Of a DNA stretch of 64,000 nucleotides, positions 33,061 through 44,947 are shown in pieces. Position 1 is the stretch's first letter; the number at the start of each line of letters is the position of its first letter. The position numbers were made by a program, and so were the translations under genes. The DNA comes from Anisodus tanguticus. Taxonomy: Eukaryota > Streptophyta > Magnoliopsida > Solanales > Solanaceae. The DNA is taken from positions 20,628,501-20,692,500 of the forward strand of contig CM067559.1 in the NCBI GenBank assembly GCA_034509755.1, read 5' to 3'. Below the pieces are notes generated by a model that did no database searches, was not told the origin of the DNA, and worked only from the letters and a program-made list of their open reading frames with translations.

Positions 33061-33716
33061 TGATTTTGTCAAGCCGAACTTCAGATATCGTATATCTGCA
33101 AAAAAATTTCAAAATTGAATACAGATTAAATGGTGACGTCAAGACAGACTGCCCCATAAAATATTTGCTCTATTGTATGGCTAAACCAAACGAATTAGTC
33201 CGGCAACACATTGCTTGTAGCAGCCTGCTGAATAAGGACTAGGCTTTTTCCGAAAGAGATAGAGATCTCTAACGCATCACTACCAGGGGTTTGACAAACA
33301 AGGCCAAAATTTTATAACTGAGCAATGGAGTAAGCAAGTTAGTTCAATCAATAAACCACACTAATATATATTATAAATTTTTTCACGCTCAGAGTAAATA
33401 GTTTAATCCTACATATAATTAGATTTGTCTTATATACACTGAAAATATAATTGAACCCAACAATCATACGACATATGATGATACTTACGGTGACCATGAT
33501 ATTACAATTAATGCTTATACATAAAAAAAATTTACGTTCAAGTCCTTTTTTCTGTTTGGCCGACTATCAAAATGGCAAAAAAAGGTATGAAGTTAGAGAA
33601 AAAGGAAGACAAGAAAAAACAAAGAAGGAAGCATATTAGAGAAAAGGAAGAAAAAAAGAAGATGAACTGACTGCAACAGTCCTCTCCCATTAATTATGAA
33701 AATGAGTAGTTAAGAC
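33061..33716. other. AT-rich non-coding region
   Basis: No supportable gene was found. Short frames rich in Lys codons at 33560-33640 reflect A-rich sequence. Confidence 0.5.
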
Positions 33717-35160
33717 TAGGGGTGGCCAGTGGGCCGTGTTCGGGGCGGGGCGGGTTCCGGCGGAATGGGATTGGAAAGGCCGGTCCGGTCCTCCGGTGGG
33801 ATTGGCGGGATCCGCCGATGTTCCAGCCCCGTCAGAAAAGGGGATCGGTCTTATCGGGCCGGGCCGGGGCTGGATTAGGTTTTCCGATTTAATATTTTTT
33901 TTTTGCATTTAGTTTAAAAAATAACATATATAATAAACACCTCAATAATTGAACAAGATAATGTAATAAAAATATCCCAAAGCTGTTTTTGTGCCTCTTA
34001 TATTATTTAATAGAAATATGATTTTTTTGTAATACAATTTTAAAATTGCAACTTTGTGGTGTTGAAAGTCGCAAATAACATAGTAAAATTGCAATTAAAA
34101 AAATCACATATTTATAAACACCTTTTATAGTTTCTTCACAATGTCTTGTGGTTCTTCGGTTGAAATTGGAATTTGTTGGTCAAATTGCTCGACGTCGCTT
34201 CCACCTACGTAAGTTAAGATTTCGTCGTCTTCTTCGTTGATCTCCGGTTGACCGCACCTTCTACACTCCGCTCGTATAAAAATCTCTAAATAAAACTGCA
34301 ATCTCCAAGCTGTCTTCCGCTAATGAGTGTATGTGCTATCCTATTTGAAATCTTGCGGCAAGCGCTTTCAGACGCTGTTGACGACGCTTGAATGTTCAAC
34401 ACATCTTGGACCATCTCTGATAGTGTCGAAAATGTCTTTTCATTCTTCCTCCAGTATTTCAGCAAATCTTCACGTCCTTCTTCATTGAGAACTGTTTGGT
34501 ACGGTACAACACCCTGCAAAACAAAAACATCAAACTCGCTAACTTGATTAGTAGTGGTACCACTAAACATTCTACTTCTAAGGCTTTCAATACTAGCCGC
34601 AAAAACATCATGTCTTTTATGAGGTTATACTGAAGAAGAAGAAGAAGAAGAAGAAGATGGTATGGAAGCCAGCTGGTTGCTAGTATTTTCTTGTTTGTAA
34701 TGCGTATATACGTTTTTGCATTCATCGTGTATGCTAGACAAAACTTCTTCTTTAGTTGGTTCCTTAGGTGGTTGTTCATATGGATTTTTTGGAGTTAGAG
34801 GTGGAAGTACTGCTATACAATCATAAATAGTTTCAATAACTGCTTTACAATCGTCTATTTTAATAGTCGGATTTAATACATCACTAATAATATAAATAGT
34901 AGAAATAGGAAAAAAAAAATTAATTTGATGAACATTTTTTTAATAGGTGCCTTATAAGATGGTTTTTCCATATATTCACTAAGTAACAAAAATATTAGAG
35001 CTATATAAAATAACATAGTTGAAATAGTAGGATAATATATACCAGAAAATTCTTTAGTTGCTTGAAAAAATTCTCTAAAAATACAATAAGTTCTTAAATT
35101 TTTTCTCAATCGTTATCTACAACCATATTAGTTGGATTTCGATTATGGGCGTTACAAAAT
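33717..35160 (-). mobile_element. Decayed hAT transposon
   Basis: The plus-strand left edge TAGGGGTGGCCA (33717-33728) is a typical hAT terminus, followed by G/C-rich iterations of GGGGCGGGGCGGG and GGGCCGGGCCGG (33738-33875). Minus-strand transposase pieces lie inward. The far end and TSD were not identified, so the right limit is only where homology fades. Confidence 0.75.
34286..35109 (-). pseudogene. hAT transposase remnant (second element)
   Basis: In minus-strand order there is a fragment FFQATKEFSGIYYPT (about 35065-35020, the hAT mid-region) and later DLLKYWRKNEKTFSTLSEM with VLNIQASSTASESA (about 34475-34350), the dimerisation domain. A (GAA)n-like Ser/Leu-coding run sits between them near 34630-34660. 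The N-terminal half and the C-terminal SALM block are missing, and stops are frequent. Confidence 0.8.
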
Positions 35161-36714
35161 AAAGTTATAAGTCTTCTATAATCATAAGTAATAAATAGTT
35201 GTTCATATTAATTATGCAAATATATAATTAAAGATAATAAAATTAAGTGCGATAATTAAAATAAAGTAACAATAATAATTTAAAGAAGGAACGAAGGTAC
35301 CAACGCCGACGTAATGTCAACGTGTAATCGAGGTTGACTGTTTTGAATCAACTTAGACCAAAGGGACATCTTTCAAAGTTAAATTTTTAGGCTTAGTTCA
35401 ATTCAAGTAAATTCGAAAATGACCCAAAATATCTATTTTGGACTTGGGTCCTGGTATGGATTTGTGGAATATTAGAATATGAATTGATTTTGGGATATAT
35501 CATGAAATAGAAGGAACTTTGATTTTCTACCTCCTTTCAAACCCAAAATTTGTCAATCTAAATGGATTAAACTCATTTTTAATCTTAAAAAGATTTTTAA
35601 AAAATGCAAGTGTTATTGGATAACTTTGTTGGAATAAGTAGTAAAGTTTTACTCAAATTAATATTTGGGTGTTCTTAATCCATAAACAAGTTGACTAATT
35701 TACTCCCGTGTAAATTATTTTGGCAGAAGTCTAACTCTTTTGTTTTAAAAGAAAATCTTTGAATTTTTAATAAATGAATGACAAATATTTTACGGATTTT
35801 TAAACACGTCAAGGAAATTTAAATCATTTAAGCATGTTGTAGAACCCGAATGTCAGTTATATTCTACGGATTCTTAATATCATGGTGTCTAACACCTTTC
35901 TCCGGGGATAACCAGAACCCTTACTTCTACTCTGGTTTAGATAGGATTTTTCAAAGATTTTGAATAAACCATTTTAATTTGATTTTCCTAATTTACCCAA
36001 ATTAGATAGTGACTCTAAAATCAATTATCCAACTTAAAGCACTATCACAGATTCTTAATAACATTTATGCCTTCGCGTAAAAGTGAACCGTAACAATGCC
36101 TCAATAATTCTTGGTTTTGAATAAGACTGACGCTGGAGTTACGACCTGTAGATGTGTTCTATGGTCCTTACAAGTTGCTGTAAATTCTGTCTTCAAACGT
36201 CTGAATCATTGAAACTTCAAACACTTCATCTCTCCTTTAATGCACCAAGTACGACCCATATATGAAATATGTAGTCCGTAAACTCCTTTAGAACTGGGCG
36301 TTTTATGCACTTTTCTTATCTTTGCCATTTTATCTTCAAATACCTACAACACAGCATATATCCTGAGAAACGACATAAAACACACTTAAAAATAATTAAA
36401 ACTCTATGTAAAAGATATCAAATATATCGTAATTCTACAGCACATCAGTGTATATATGCATCTTTCAATATTCTTGGACCATTTTAATCTTCTATGTTCA
36501 TGATATGTTGGTGATGCTAGAACATGACAATATATATCTAAGTCTTCCCCTATCTCTTATGCTAGTAATTATAGGTGGAAATATTACCTTTTCTGGATAT
36601 GTCATGTCCCGCTAGTTCCATTGATATGCATGATGTCTTTGTTTCTGAAGGACCAGTTCCTTTTCTTAGTAAAAAAGAATGTGGTCAAGTATTAATCTCA
36701 TGTTTTGTTGCTAT
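35161..36714. other. Non-coding region left of element C
   Basis: No gene, RNA or complete transposon is recognisable. The frame at 36575-36714 (start MEILPFLDMS) runs into the LTR and shows no domain. Confidence 0.5.
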
Positions 36715-37638
36715 TGTTAATGTTGAATTTGGTGTTGTGATATTTGACCCAACATATCTCCAAAAGTATTGATATGAATGTGTAAGTATGTTGGGACAAA
36801 TGTTGCATAACATTCAGACCAACATTTTCTGAACAGATTTTGTCTTACTTCACGCAATACAGTAATATTTGTGTAAATATTACTATGAGGTAAAAACAAC
36901 TTGACAAGGTAAAAAGGAGCTGGTAAAAAACGAGTGAGGACTAAGTCAAAAGTTGTTGCTTGTCGTGAGGATCAAACCAAAGCTGTTGAGATTATTACTC
37001 CCTGATCTTCTCCAACCAATCCCACCAGCAGTCCACCTTTCCTTCAACTTCCACAACTGATCGATGAGCTTTTCAAGGAAGACTTTCTACTATAAATAGA
37101 GAGGCCCACTACCGAGTATTGATATCCAGAACTAGAAAGTAAAAATACCAAGAGAGCTCTCAGGATTTCATCTCAGAAATCTGGATCACCAGTGTTGTCT
37201 GAGTGTGTTGACAACATTCTGTCCAACATTACAATTGTTGTTTAGATTCTAGATTAGTTTTGTGTGGAGCGATTGTAATGAGAGGTTGTCTATGTCTACT
37301 AAGTTAGATTTTTCAAGCAGAAGTCATCTGCGACTTCAACTTTTAATTCCTTTCCGTTTTATCTTGTAAATTTGTAAAGAAATGAATTTGTATATTTGTA
37401 TATAATACATATACATTACATTTGGTCATTGACCATCATAAGTTATATTATATATATAACTTATGAAAATTTAAAACCTTTGTGTTATTTAAATTTTCGC
37501 TGCATTTACTCTTCAAAGTTTTCTGCTTTGTTAAAAGTGTTGTTACTGGTGTCGAACGACATAATTTCCGACATTCGGAAACAGAATTGACATTTGAGTT
37601 TATTTCATTTTATTTTTATTGTTCCATAGCCCCCTTCA
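36715..37638 (+). repeat. 5' LTR of element C
   Basis: It starts TGTTAATGTTG and ends CCCCCTTCA, two bases before the primer-binding site. It contains TATAAATAG (37091-37099), GAAGTC...GACTTC (37320-37337), TGGTCATTGACCA (37423-37435) and an adjacent long stem (37436-37466). The first 200 bp match 52231-52428. The overall layout parallels 60611-61537. Confidence 0.9.
37091..37099 (+). promoter_or_regulatory. LTR TATA box of element C
   Basis: TATAAATAG is followed by GAGG. The same sequence in the same LTR position occurs in element D at 60974-60982. Confidence 0.75.
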
Positions 37639-37640
37639 AG

Positions 37641-37653
37641 TGGTATCAGAGCC
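37641..37653 (+). other. Primer-binding site of element C
   Basis: TGGTATCAGAGCC exactly matches the initiator tRNA-Met complement and lies two bases after the LTR end. Confidence 0.93.
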
Positions 37654-37694
37654 GACACTTAACACAATAAGTGCTTGGTCCTTTTGTCATAAGT

Positions 37695-39330
37695 TATGGA
37701 TCCGCAAATCCAACTATTGGTAGGCTTTCTATTTTAGATGGATCAAATTATGGCTATTGGAAGATTCACCTACGTTCGCATATGAAATCAATTGATGTTA
37801 GGGCATGGAGATCTATAACCAATGGGTATGTTGTTCCAATGTTGCCACCGGATGAGGAATGTGACATTCTTGTTAAACCTGAATCTGAATGGACTACAGA
37901 AGAAACCAATAATGCTAGCTTTAACAAAAAAGCCTTAAATGTAATATTTGGATGGGTTGATGTGTATATAGGGGTGGACGTATATCGGTTCGGTTCGGTT
38001 TGTATCCGAAAAATATGAATCGAATAAAAATTGATATTTAAAAAAAAATCGAATACAACTTTTTTTTTTTAAAAAAACGATATGTTTGGTTTATATCACC
38101 AAACGTATCGGATTATATCAGTTTTTTCTAGTGGGCCGGGTCTGGTCGATGATTTTTTTTTAAAATTGAATTTCAAAAACTGAAATTGACATTCACACCT
38201 ACACTACCATAAAATTTCAACGTTGAAATCTATTGTGTATCGTGAGATGTTTACTAAAGAAAAAGGAAAATTAGAAACCGATTTGGGGGAAAACACAAAT
38301 TGATTGGGAAAACAGATGTTTTCGTAAAAATTGGTTGCGCCACTTTGACCGGCCCCGTCTCAAAAAAATACCCAAAATCAAAAAACAAATCGGGTAAAAC
38401 GGACATCCGAGCGTAGAGTTATAACCATTTAAAGTATCACCAATTTACAACTACTTTCTCTCCCTATATTTTATGTCAATGCTTCCGTGATATGTTAATC
38501 AAGTTCATGCCGCATTCGACTTTCATAAAAGCTTCATAGATTGACTTCAATGGCTATGATTCAAGAGATAGTAGAAGCCTAAACTAAAAAATAAGAATAA
38601 TTATATATTTAATTCGGTTTTTTCGGTTCGGTTTGTATTCAAAATTTAAAAACCGAACCGAATCACTAAATCCTAATTCAGTTCGGTTTTTCAAAAAATC
38701 ATTTTTTTTAAAAACCCGAGAAAAGACAGAACCGAATTTCGGTTTGGTTTGGTTTTTTCGGTTCTCCGGGTTTTTTGCCCACCCTATGTGTATGTTCAAA
38801 CTCATTCAAAACTACCCATGGATAAGGATGCATGTGATACTTTACAAATTCATTGAGAAGGTAGCTCAAGTGTTCGTTGAACAAAGCTACGCATGTTGAT
38901 GAGTAAATATGAACGTTTAAGGATGGAAGAAGCGGATGATATTAAATCATATTTTGAAAAGTTGATTGACATCTCAAATGAATGTCAAGTGCTTGGTGAA
39001 CCATTAACCAAGACTCAACTTGTTGAAAAGGCTCTCCATTCTCTTTCTGAAAAGTTTAATTTAAAGATTTGTGCTATTGAAGAAGCTCACAATCTTGCCT
39101 TAATAGACCTTCATACCTTGATGAGCATTCTCAAAACTTATGAGATGAACATTGAGAATCAAAAGGAATTGTATAAAAGCAAGAATATGGCACTTCAAGT
39201 TCAATCATTGGAGAGTCAAATCGAAGAAGAGGATGAGAATCTAGAAGAAATTGGTGATGGTGCAAATGTTGTCTTACTCACTCGAAAATACAATTCGATG
39301 GCGAGGAAGTTCAACAATGAGAGAAATTAA
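37695..39330 (+). pseudogene. Gag of element C, N-terminal part, interrupted by a MITE
   Basis: Coding sequence gives IGRLSILDGSNYGYWKI, SIDVRAWRSI and FNKKALNVIFGWVDVY up to 37968. After the inserted element it resumes at MFKLIQN (38791) but shifts frame by 38820. From 38893 a frame reads YERLRMEEADDIKSYFEKL and AHNLALIDLHTLMSILKTYEM, then an acidic stretch. The same protein is almost continuous in element D (52468-53238), which gives the reading order. It is a UBN2-type capsid protein. The true start may be the ATG at 37697 or another upstream; the N-terminus is uncertain. Confidence 0.87.
37969..38786. mobile_element. Non-autonomous hAT element in gag of element C
   Basis: The ends are TAGGGGTGG (37969-37977) and CCCACCCTA (38778-38786). 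TSDs are TGTGTATA (37961-37968) and TGTGTATG (38787-38794). Subterminal zones are full of GGTTCGGTTTG-like motifs on the left (37986-38005) and right (38615-38765). It has no transposase. Excising it gives GWVDVYMFKLIQN, the residues seen uninterrupted in element D (GWVDLYMFKLNQN), so the empty site is known. Confidence 0.92.
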
Positions 39331-40910
39331 TCTAACTAAAGAGCAACAAAACCAATTCTACAATCAAAAACCTACTAGATCCCTTCTAAATGTACAAAAA
39401 GGAAATCAACTAAGAAGAACCAATTCAGATCGTACCAAATTTGATCCCAAACAATTTGAGTCCGTGCAGTGTCATGCATGCTCGGGTTGTGGTCACTATG
39501 CTAACGAATGTGCAAACACTCTTATAAAATTCGGAAAGAACTTATGGGTTTCTCTTAGTGATGATAAAGGAGAAAATAAAGGAGATCGTGAAATTGAAAC
39601 ACAAGCAATGCTGGATACTATTTTCGAACAGTTTCTATCAGATAATGAAGATGTCGTATACAATGTTGTCTCAGATGCCACGACATTTTCTCCAACATCA
39701 ACAATGACATCAACATCCTCAGCGACATCCGAAATATATGAATTCTTTAACTATTCTGATGTTAATTGCTTTAGTGGTTCTATTTCTATTAGTGAGACTG
39801 ATTGTATGGATCAAGTTAAATGCAAAGATGATATGATTAATGAATTACAAAGTATTTTTAAAGCCTTAATCATAGAATTCAAGCAACTTGACAAAAAGAT
39901 AAAATCTTTATGTATCAAAAGGCATGATAACCCGACTTGAGGTTGCACTTACCAAAAAGGATATTGAATTTGGTAAGATTCGTGCAAAATTAGATTTAAC
40001 CGAAGCAACCTTCCGTAAGCTCAACATGGGGACTTCAAAATTGAATGAGATACTCAACTTTAGTAGACCTTCACATGCAGGAATTGAGTACGAAAACTCT
40101 CTTAAAACCATATGCCCTAATCTCTTTGATAAAAATGAGAAAATATGCTTTGTAAAAGAAAAAATTATGAATAATAGGTTCTCGTATATGTCAAAGAATA
40201 TGAAGTTTGTGTGTCATCACTGTAACTCCCCTGGACACTTAAAACCATATTGTTTCAAACTTTAAGATTTTGTGAGCAAAAATATGCCCAACATTCCGGA
40301 TAACAATCGAAGCAACATTTCTGAGCCAAAAGGTAAAAAATGTTTTAAGATAGTTTGGGTTCCTAAAAAGGATGTAACATGTAATGTTGCTATAACTGCA
40401 TTAAGACCTAACATTTCAGGTTCTTGGTACTTTGATATTGAATTTGGTATGATCCGAGCAAAATTAGATTTAGCCGCAGCAACCTTCTGTAAGCTCAACA
40501 CGGGGATTTCGAAATTGAATGATATACCTAACTTTAGTAAACCTTCACATGCAGGAATTGGGTACGAAAACTCTCTTAAAACCATATGCTCTAATCTCTT
40601 TGATAAAAATGAGAAAATATGCTTTATAAAAGAAAAATGAATGAATAATAGCTTCTCATAAATGTCAAAGAATATGAAGTTTGTGTTTCATCACTGTAAC
40701 TCCCTTGGATACTAAAATCATACTGTTTCAAACTTCAAGATTCTATGAGCAAAATGTTGCCTAAAATATTGTCCAACATTCCGGATAACAATCGAAGCAA
40801 CATTTCTGAGCCAAAAGGTAAAAAAATATTTTAAGAGAGTTTGAGTTCCTAAAAAGGATGTAACATGTAATGTTGCTATAACTGCATTAAGAACTAACTT
40901 TTCAGGTTCT
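39251..40910 (+). pseudogene. Gag C-terminal region of element C with two-zinc-knuckle organisation
   Basis: A frame from 39320 to 39940 holds the first zinc knuckle CHACSGCGHYANEC (about 39470-39511), an acidic/Ser-Thr region (SDNEDVVYNVV...), and YSDVNCFSGS. Then come VALTKKDIEFGKIRAKLDL and the second knuckle CHHCNSPGHLKPYC (about 40213-40254). A tandem duplication (39964-40921) repeats the latter part, with the second copy more degraded. Element D shows the single-copy arrangement. It would act in RNA packaging. Confidence 0.85.
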
Positions 40911-40921
40911 TAGTACTTTGA
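39964..40921 (+). repeat. Internal tandem duplication in gag of element C
   Basis: 39964-40437 and 40438-40921 are diverged direct copies of about 475-485 bp. Both start TTGAATTTGGTA and end at GGTTCTTGGTACTTTGATA (second copy GGTTCTTAGTACTTTGATA). The copies differ by scattered substitutions and small indels. The breakpoint shares GATA with the normal sequence. Confidence 0.88.
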
Positions 40922-41130
40922 TAGTGGATGTTCTCGCCACATGACAGGTACAAAAGGTTTTCTAAAGAACTATGAGTCATTCATTGGAGGAAACATGACT
41001 TATAGAGGTGACAGTAAAAGAAAAATAATTGGAAAAAAGGATCTTGGATGTTCCTGAATTTCCAGCCTTAAGAAATGTCTTACACGTTAAGGGCTTAATG
41101 GCTATTTTGAATAGTATAAGTCAAGTGTGT
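40911..41130 (+). pseudogene. Protease region of element C
   Basis: YFDSGCSRHMTG (catalytic Asp codon at 40920) follows a TAG at 40911-40913, where element D has Trp. The frame continues to RGDSKRKIIGK and then shifts before DVPEFPALRNVLHVKGL. This is the copia aspartic protease region. Confidence 0.8.
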
Positions 41131-42436
41131 GATGACGATCTTGAGGTAAAATTTAATAAGAATGTCTGTAAAGTTACGAATGAAGCAAATATATGTGTCA
41201 TGACAAGTACAAGAACATGTGACAATTGCTATCTTGTTGTAAGACAAGAAACATGCAATAATGCTATGTCGATGACACAACACTATGACATCAAAAGTTG
41301 GGGCATGTCAACTACCGTAATTTAGAAAAATTGGTCTCATATGAAGCGGTTAGAGACATACCAAAACTTAGCCATAAAGGTAAAACTGTATGTGAAGATT
41401 GTTTGAAAGGTAAGCAAACCCGTGTCTCTCATAATGTTGTCCAAAACGACGGACAACATTCAGGTACGTCTCACTATTTTCATTTTCTACATATGGATTT
41501 AATGGGCTCAATTGAAGTAGACAGTCTAGGAGGCATGAGGTATTCCTTTGTGATAGTAGATGATTTTTCTAGATATTCTTGGATATATTTTTTGAAAGAA
41601 AAATCACAAATGTTTGACATGTTTAAAATCTTGCACTCTAAAATTAGAAATTTATACTATTATGCTATTTTTCGGATTAGATCCGACCATGGAAAAGAAT
41701 TTGAAAATAGTTCATTCACAATTTTTTGTGAGAAAAAGGGATTTTCAATGAGTTTTCTGCCCTCAAAACTCCTCAACGGAATGGGGTTGCAGAACGGAAG
41801 AATAGGACATTGCAAGAAATGGCTAGAGTAATGCTTAGTTCTAAACATTTGTCAAAACGTTTATGGGCAGAAGCCTTGAATACTACTAATCATATCCCTA
41901 ATAGAGTCTATGTAAGGCCAGGAACAAAATGACACCCTATGAGATTATAAATGGAAAGAAACCAAACTTGCGTTACTTTCATGTTTTTGGGTGTATTTGT
42001 TATATGTTAAATGACAGAGATCATTTGGCAAAATTTGACTCTAAGAGTGATAAAGGAATTTTTGTTGGCTATTCACAAAATAGTCATGCTTATCGAGTAT
42101 ACAATCTGAGATCTATAACTGTACAAGAGTCTCTAAATGTTATCTTTGAAGATCTTTCTGATGTTTTAGAAAAACTATTGAAAATAACATTATAGATACA
42201 ATGGAAAGTCCACATATTGTAGAAGAATCGGATGTTGCCACAAATGTTGTCACACCTGAAGCAACATCAGAAACAACAATAGAGACCACAGAGGCCACAG
42301 ATGAGGAGTCAAGTGCTGAATTGTTAGACCAAGTTCGTAAGGACCCCTCATTAAGGATTAGGAAAAATAATCCAACGGGCCAAGTGATGGTTTTTTTTTT
42401 TAAAGGAATTAGAACAAGAGGCAAATAATCACTCAA
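41131..42436 (+). pseudogene. Gag-pre-integrase and integrase of element C
   Basis: Blocks read VCDDDLEVKFNK, then in another frame GHVNYRNLEKLVSYEAVRD, CEDCLKGKQTR, LHMDLMGSIEVDSLGGM, FVIVDDFSRYSWIYFLKEK and IRSDHGKEFEN. The AERKNRT block at about 41790-41815 is out of frame. The frame from 41929 gives TPYEIINGKKPNLRYFHVFGC and SDKGIFVGYSQNSHAYRVYN, the integrase C-terminal block. At least three frame breaks are present. Confidence 0.87.
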
Positions 42437-42499
42437 CTATAGAGAAATGGTAAGGTATGTGTGTATGTCAACCATATAACAGGAGGTTAGTCTTTCTTT

Positions 42500-44032
42500 T
42501 TTATTGTCTACATTAGAACCAAAGAATGTCGTAGAAGCTCTTCAAGTTAATTTCTGGATACAAGCAATGCAAGAAGAGCTTGAATAATTTTCTCGAAATG
42601 AAGTCTGGGACTTAGTTCCACGTCCAAATAATACAAATGTAATTGGAACTAAGTGGATTTTTAAAAATAAATCAGACGAATTGGGAACAATTGTTAGAAA
42701 CAAAGCATGTCTAGTTGCACAAGGTTATACTCAGGTTGAAGGAATTGATTTTGATGAAACATTCGCACATGTAGCTAGAATCGAGTCTATTAGACTTTTA
42801 TTTGATACTGCTTGCTGTCTGAAAATTACTTTACACCAAATGGATGTAAAATGTGCCTTCTTAAATGGTTATCTAGACAAGGAGGTATATGTTGAACAAC
42901 CAAAAGGATTTGAAGATCCTTACCATCCACACTATGTGTACAAGATTAAAAAGGCTTTGTATGAGTTGAAACAAGCCCCTCGTGCATGGTATGGTCGTTT
43001 AACTAACTTTCTTCTTGAATTTGGTTTTGTCAAGCTGATCGTACTTTGTTTATTAAAAGACACGGTGTAGATATTATAATTGCTCAAATCTACGTGGATG
43101 ACATAGTCTTTGGATCGACTTCACAGTCGTACCTAAATTCATTTGTTTAAGCTATGTCATCGACATTTAAAATGAGCATGATTGGAGAATTAACTTTTTT
43201 CTTAAGCTTGCAGATAAAGGAAAGTGAAGATGAAGTTTTCATCTCATGGAGTAGATATGCTAAGAATCTAGTTAAAAGATTTGGTTTGGAGACCGCTAAA
43301 CAGATGAAAACCCTAATGGGTTCATCGCAGAAGGTATGTAAGGATAATGTTGGTGAAAATGTCGACCCAACATTATATCGATCTATGATAGGTAGTATTC
43401 TTTATCTTACTGCTAGTCGCCCATATATTATGTTTAGTGTTTGTTTTTGTGCACGTTTTCAAGCATGTCCCAAAATGTCCCACTTAAATGTCGTGAAACA
43501 TATTATTCGATATGTTGCTGGAACATGTGAGTTGGGAATCTGGTATTCCAAAGACACTAATCCTAACTTAATAGGATTTAGTGACTCAGATTGGGCTGGA
43601 GATGTGGATGATAGAAAAAGTACAAGTGGAGGATGTTTTTATCTTGACAATAACCTTATTTCATGGTATAGTCGTAAACAAAACTGTGTCTCACTTTCAA
43701 CTGCTGAATCTGAATATGTAGCAGTTGGAAGTTATCGCTCTCAATTAATATGGCTACGACACATGTTAGACGACTACGGATTTACTAGCCACATTTTGAT
43801 TTTGTACTGTGATAATTTGAGTGCTATAAATATTTCCAAAAATCCAGTTCAGCACTCACGTACAAAACATATTGATATTAGACATCACCTTTTAAGAGAT
43901 TTAGTTGAAAAACAGCTAGTTCAAATTGAACATGTTGACACTCTTTATCAACTAGCTGATATTTTTACAAAAGCTTTGGACCATGAGAGATTTTCTAGTT
44001 TAAAGAAATCTCTTGGTCTTTGTAATATCTAA
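42500..44032 (+). pseudogene. Reverse transcriptase-RNase H of element C
   Basis: FWIQAMQEELE with VWDLVPRPNNTNVIGTKWIF starts near 42550, after a stop. The 42681 frame has RNKACLVAQGYTQVEGIDFDE and HQMDVKCAFLNGYLDKEVYVEQP. A shift near 43030 precedes the intact catalytic YVDD (43091-43102). The 43154-44032 frame runs FKMSMIGELTFFLSLQI, then RNase H: GFSDSDWAGDVDDRKSTSGG, SLSTAESEYVAV, YCDNLSAI, HSRTKHIDIRHHLLRDLV and LADIFTKAL. The RNase H part is one 292-codon frame, the best-preserved piece of this element. Confidence 0.9.
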
Positions 44033-44947
44033 AAAGGCATTTTTGGTGAATGTCGGCTAAAATGTTGTTTAACATTTCGGGTGACATTTACCTATGTTAT
44101 ATCACTAACTGATTATTGTTGCTCTAAGGTGCATAACTTTTGGTCACACAAGCATGATCCTTCAATAAGAATATGTTATCAAAGTGATACCGTTCTTTGC
44201 AATGTTGCCAAATATTTGTAAAGGCTTTGCCTTATTTTGATACTCCTTATATATATATATATATAAGGAGTATCAAAATAAGGCAAAGCCTTTACAAATA
44301 TTTGGCAACTGTGAAAAATAGGCAAAGCCCGTGAAAAGATATTGTTCCTATTTTATAGGAGTATCGAGTGCTTCAAAAGATATTTGAGAATACCATAAAA
44401 GTATTCTTATTTTTTACACAAAAAATTCTTTTATATGTGTTATATGACTAGACCAAGGACACGATGGGAAAATGTTACATTGGTCTAATGGTCAAACTCA
44501 TAAAGTGCATATAAAACGTGTCTTGGTTTGTTGCCAAATCTGAAAATTCTTTGGGATCAAAATACTTGTGTCGTCCAAAATGTTGCTAACATTGCTGTTG
44601 ACATTTTCAGAATGTGATATGTGTTGGGATGTTGTTCTTATCTGATTTTTAAAATATCATATTTTACTCCCTATTATATGCCTTGTTTAATGGAATTTTA
44701 AAATTTAAAATGATAAGATTAAATTTTATTCCTACCGTGATATTTATTTTTTATCTCAATATTTTAGGTGTAAGTTATTGTGTAAAATTGAAACACCTAA
44801 AAATAAGAGATTTCTATTGCTAAGAAAAGGTTTGCCATGTATATAAATATTTCTCTCATTTGCTATTATTTTATCATTTCTGATTTTTCCATAAAAATAA
44901 AAAAGGGAGGGAAACTCACATCGAGTATACATCTTCCTACCTAAAAA
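44033..44947 (+). other. Spacer between pol and third ORF of element C
   Basis: It is non-coding, with several ATGTTG/CAACAT motifs (for example 44062-44075 and 44579-44610) and the perfect palindrome at 44204-44309. It corresponds to 57500-58158 of element D. Confidence 0.7.
44204..44309. repeat. Perfect 106-bp palindrome
   Basis: The left arm 44204-44256 (starting GTTGCCAAATATTTGTAAAG) is the exact reverse complement of 44257-44309. There is no spacer, and the centre is (TA)n. DNA could extrude a cruciform, and RNA a 53-bp stem. Element D has GGCAAAGCCTCTACTAAAAG (57634-57653) at the corresponding place but only one arm. Confidence 0.97.

Noticed and set aside
34620..34665. (GAA)n run as a purposeful repeat
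   Set aside because: It is a short low-complexity run inside a decayed hAT transposase with no sign of a special role.
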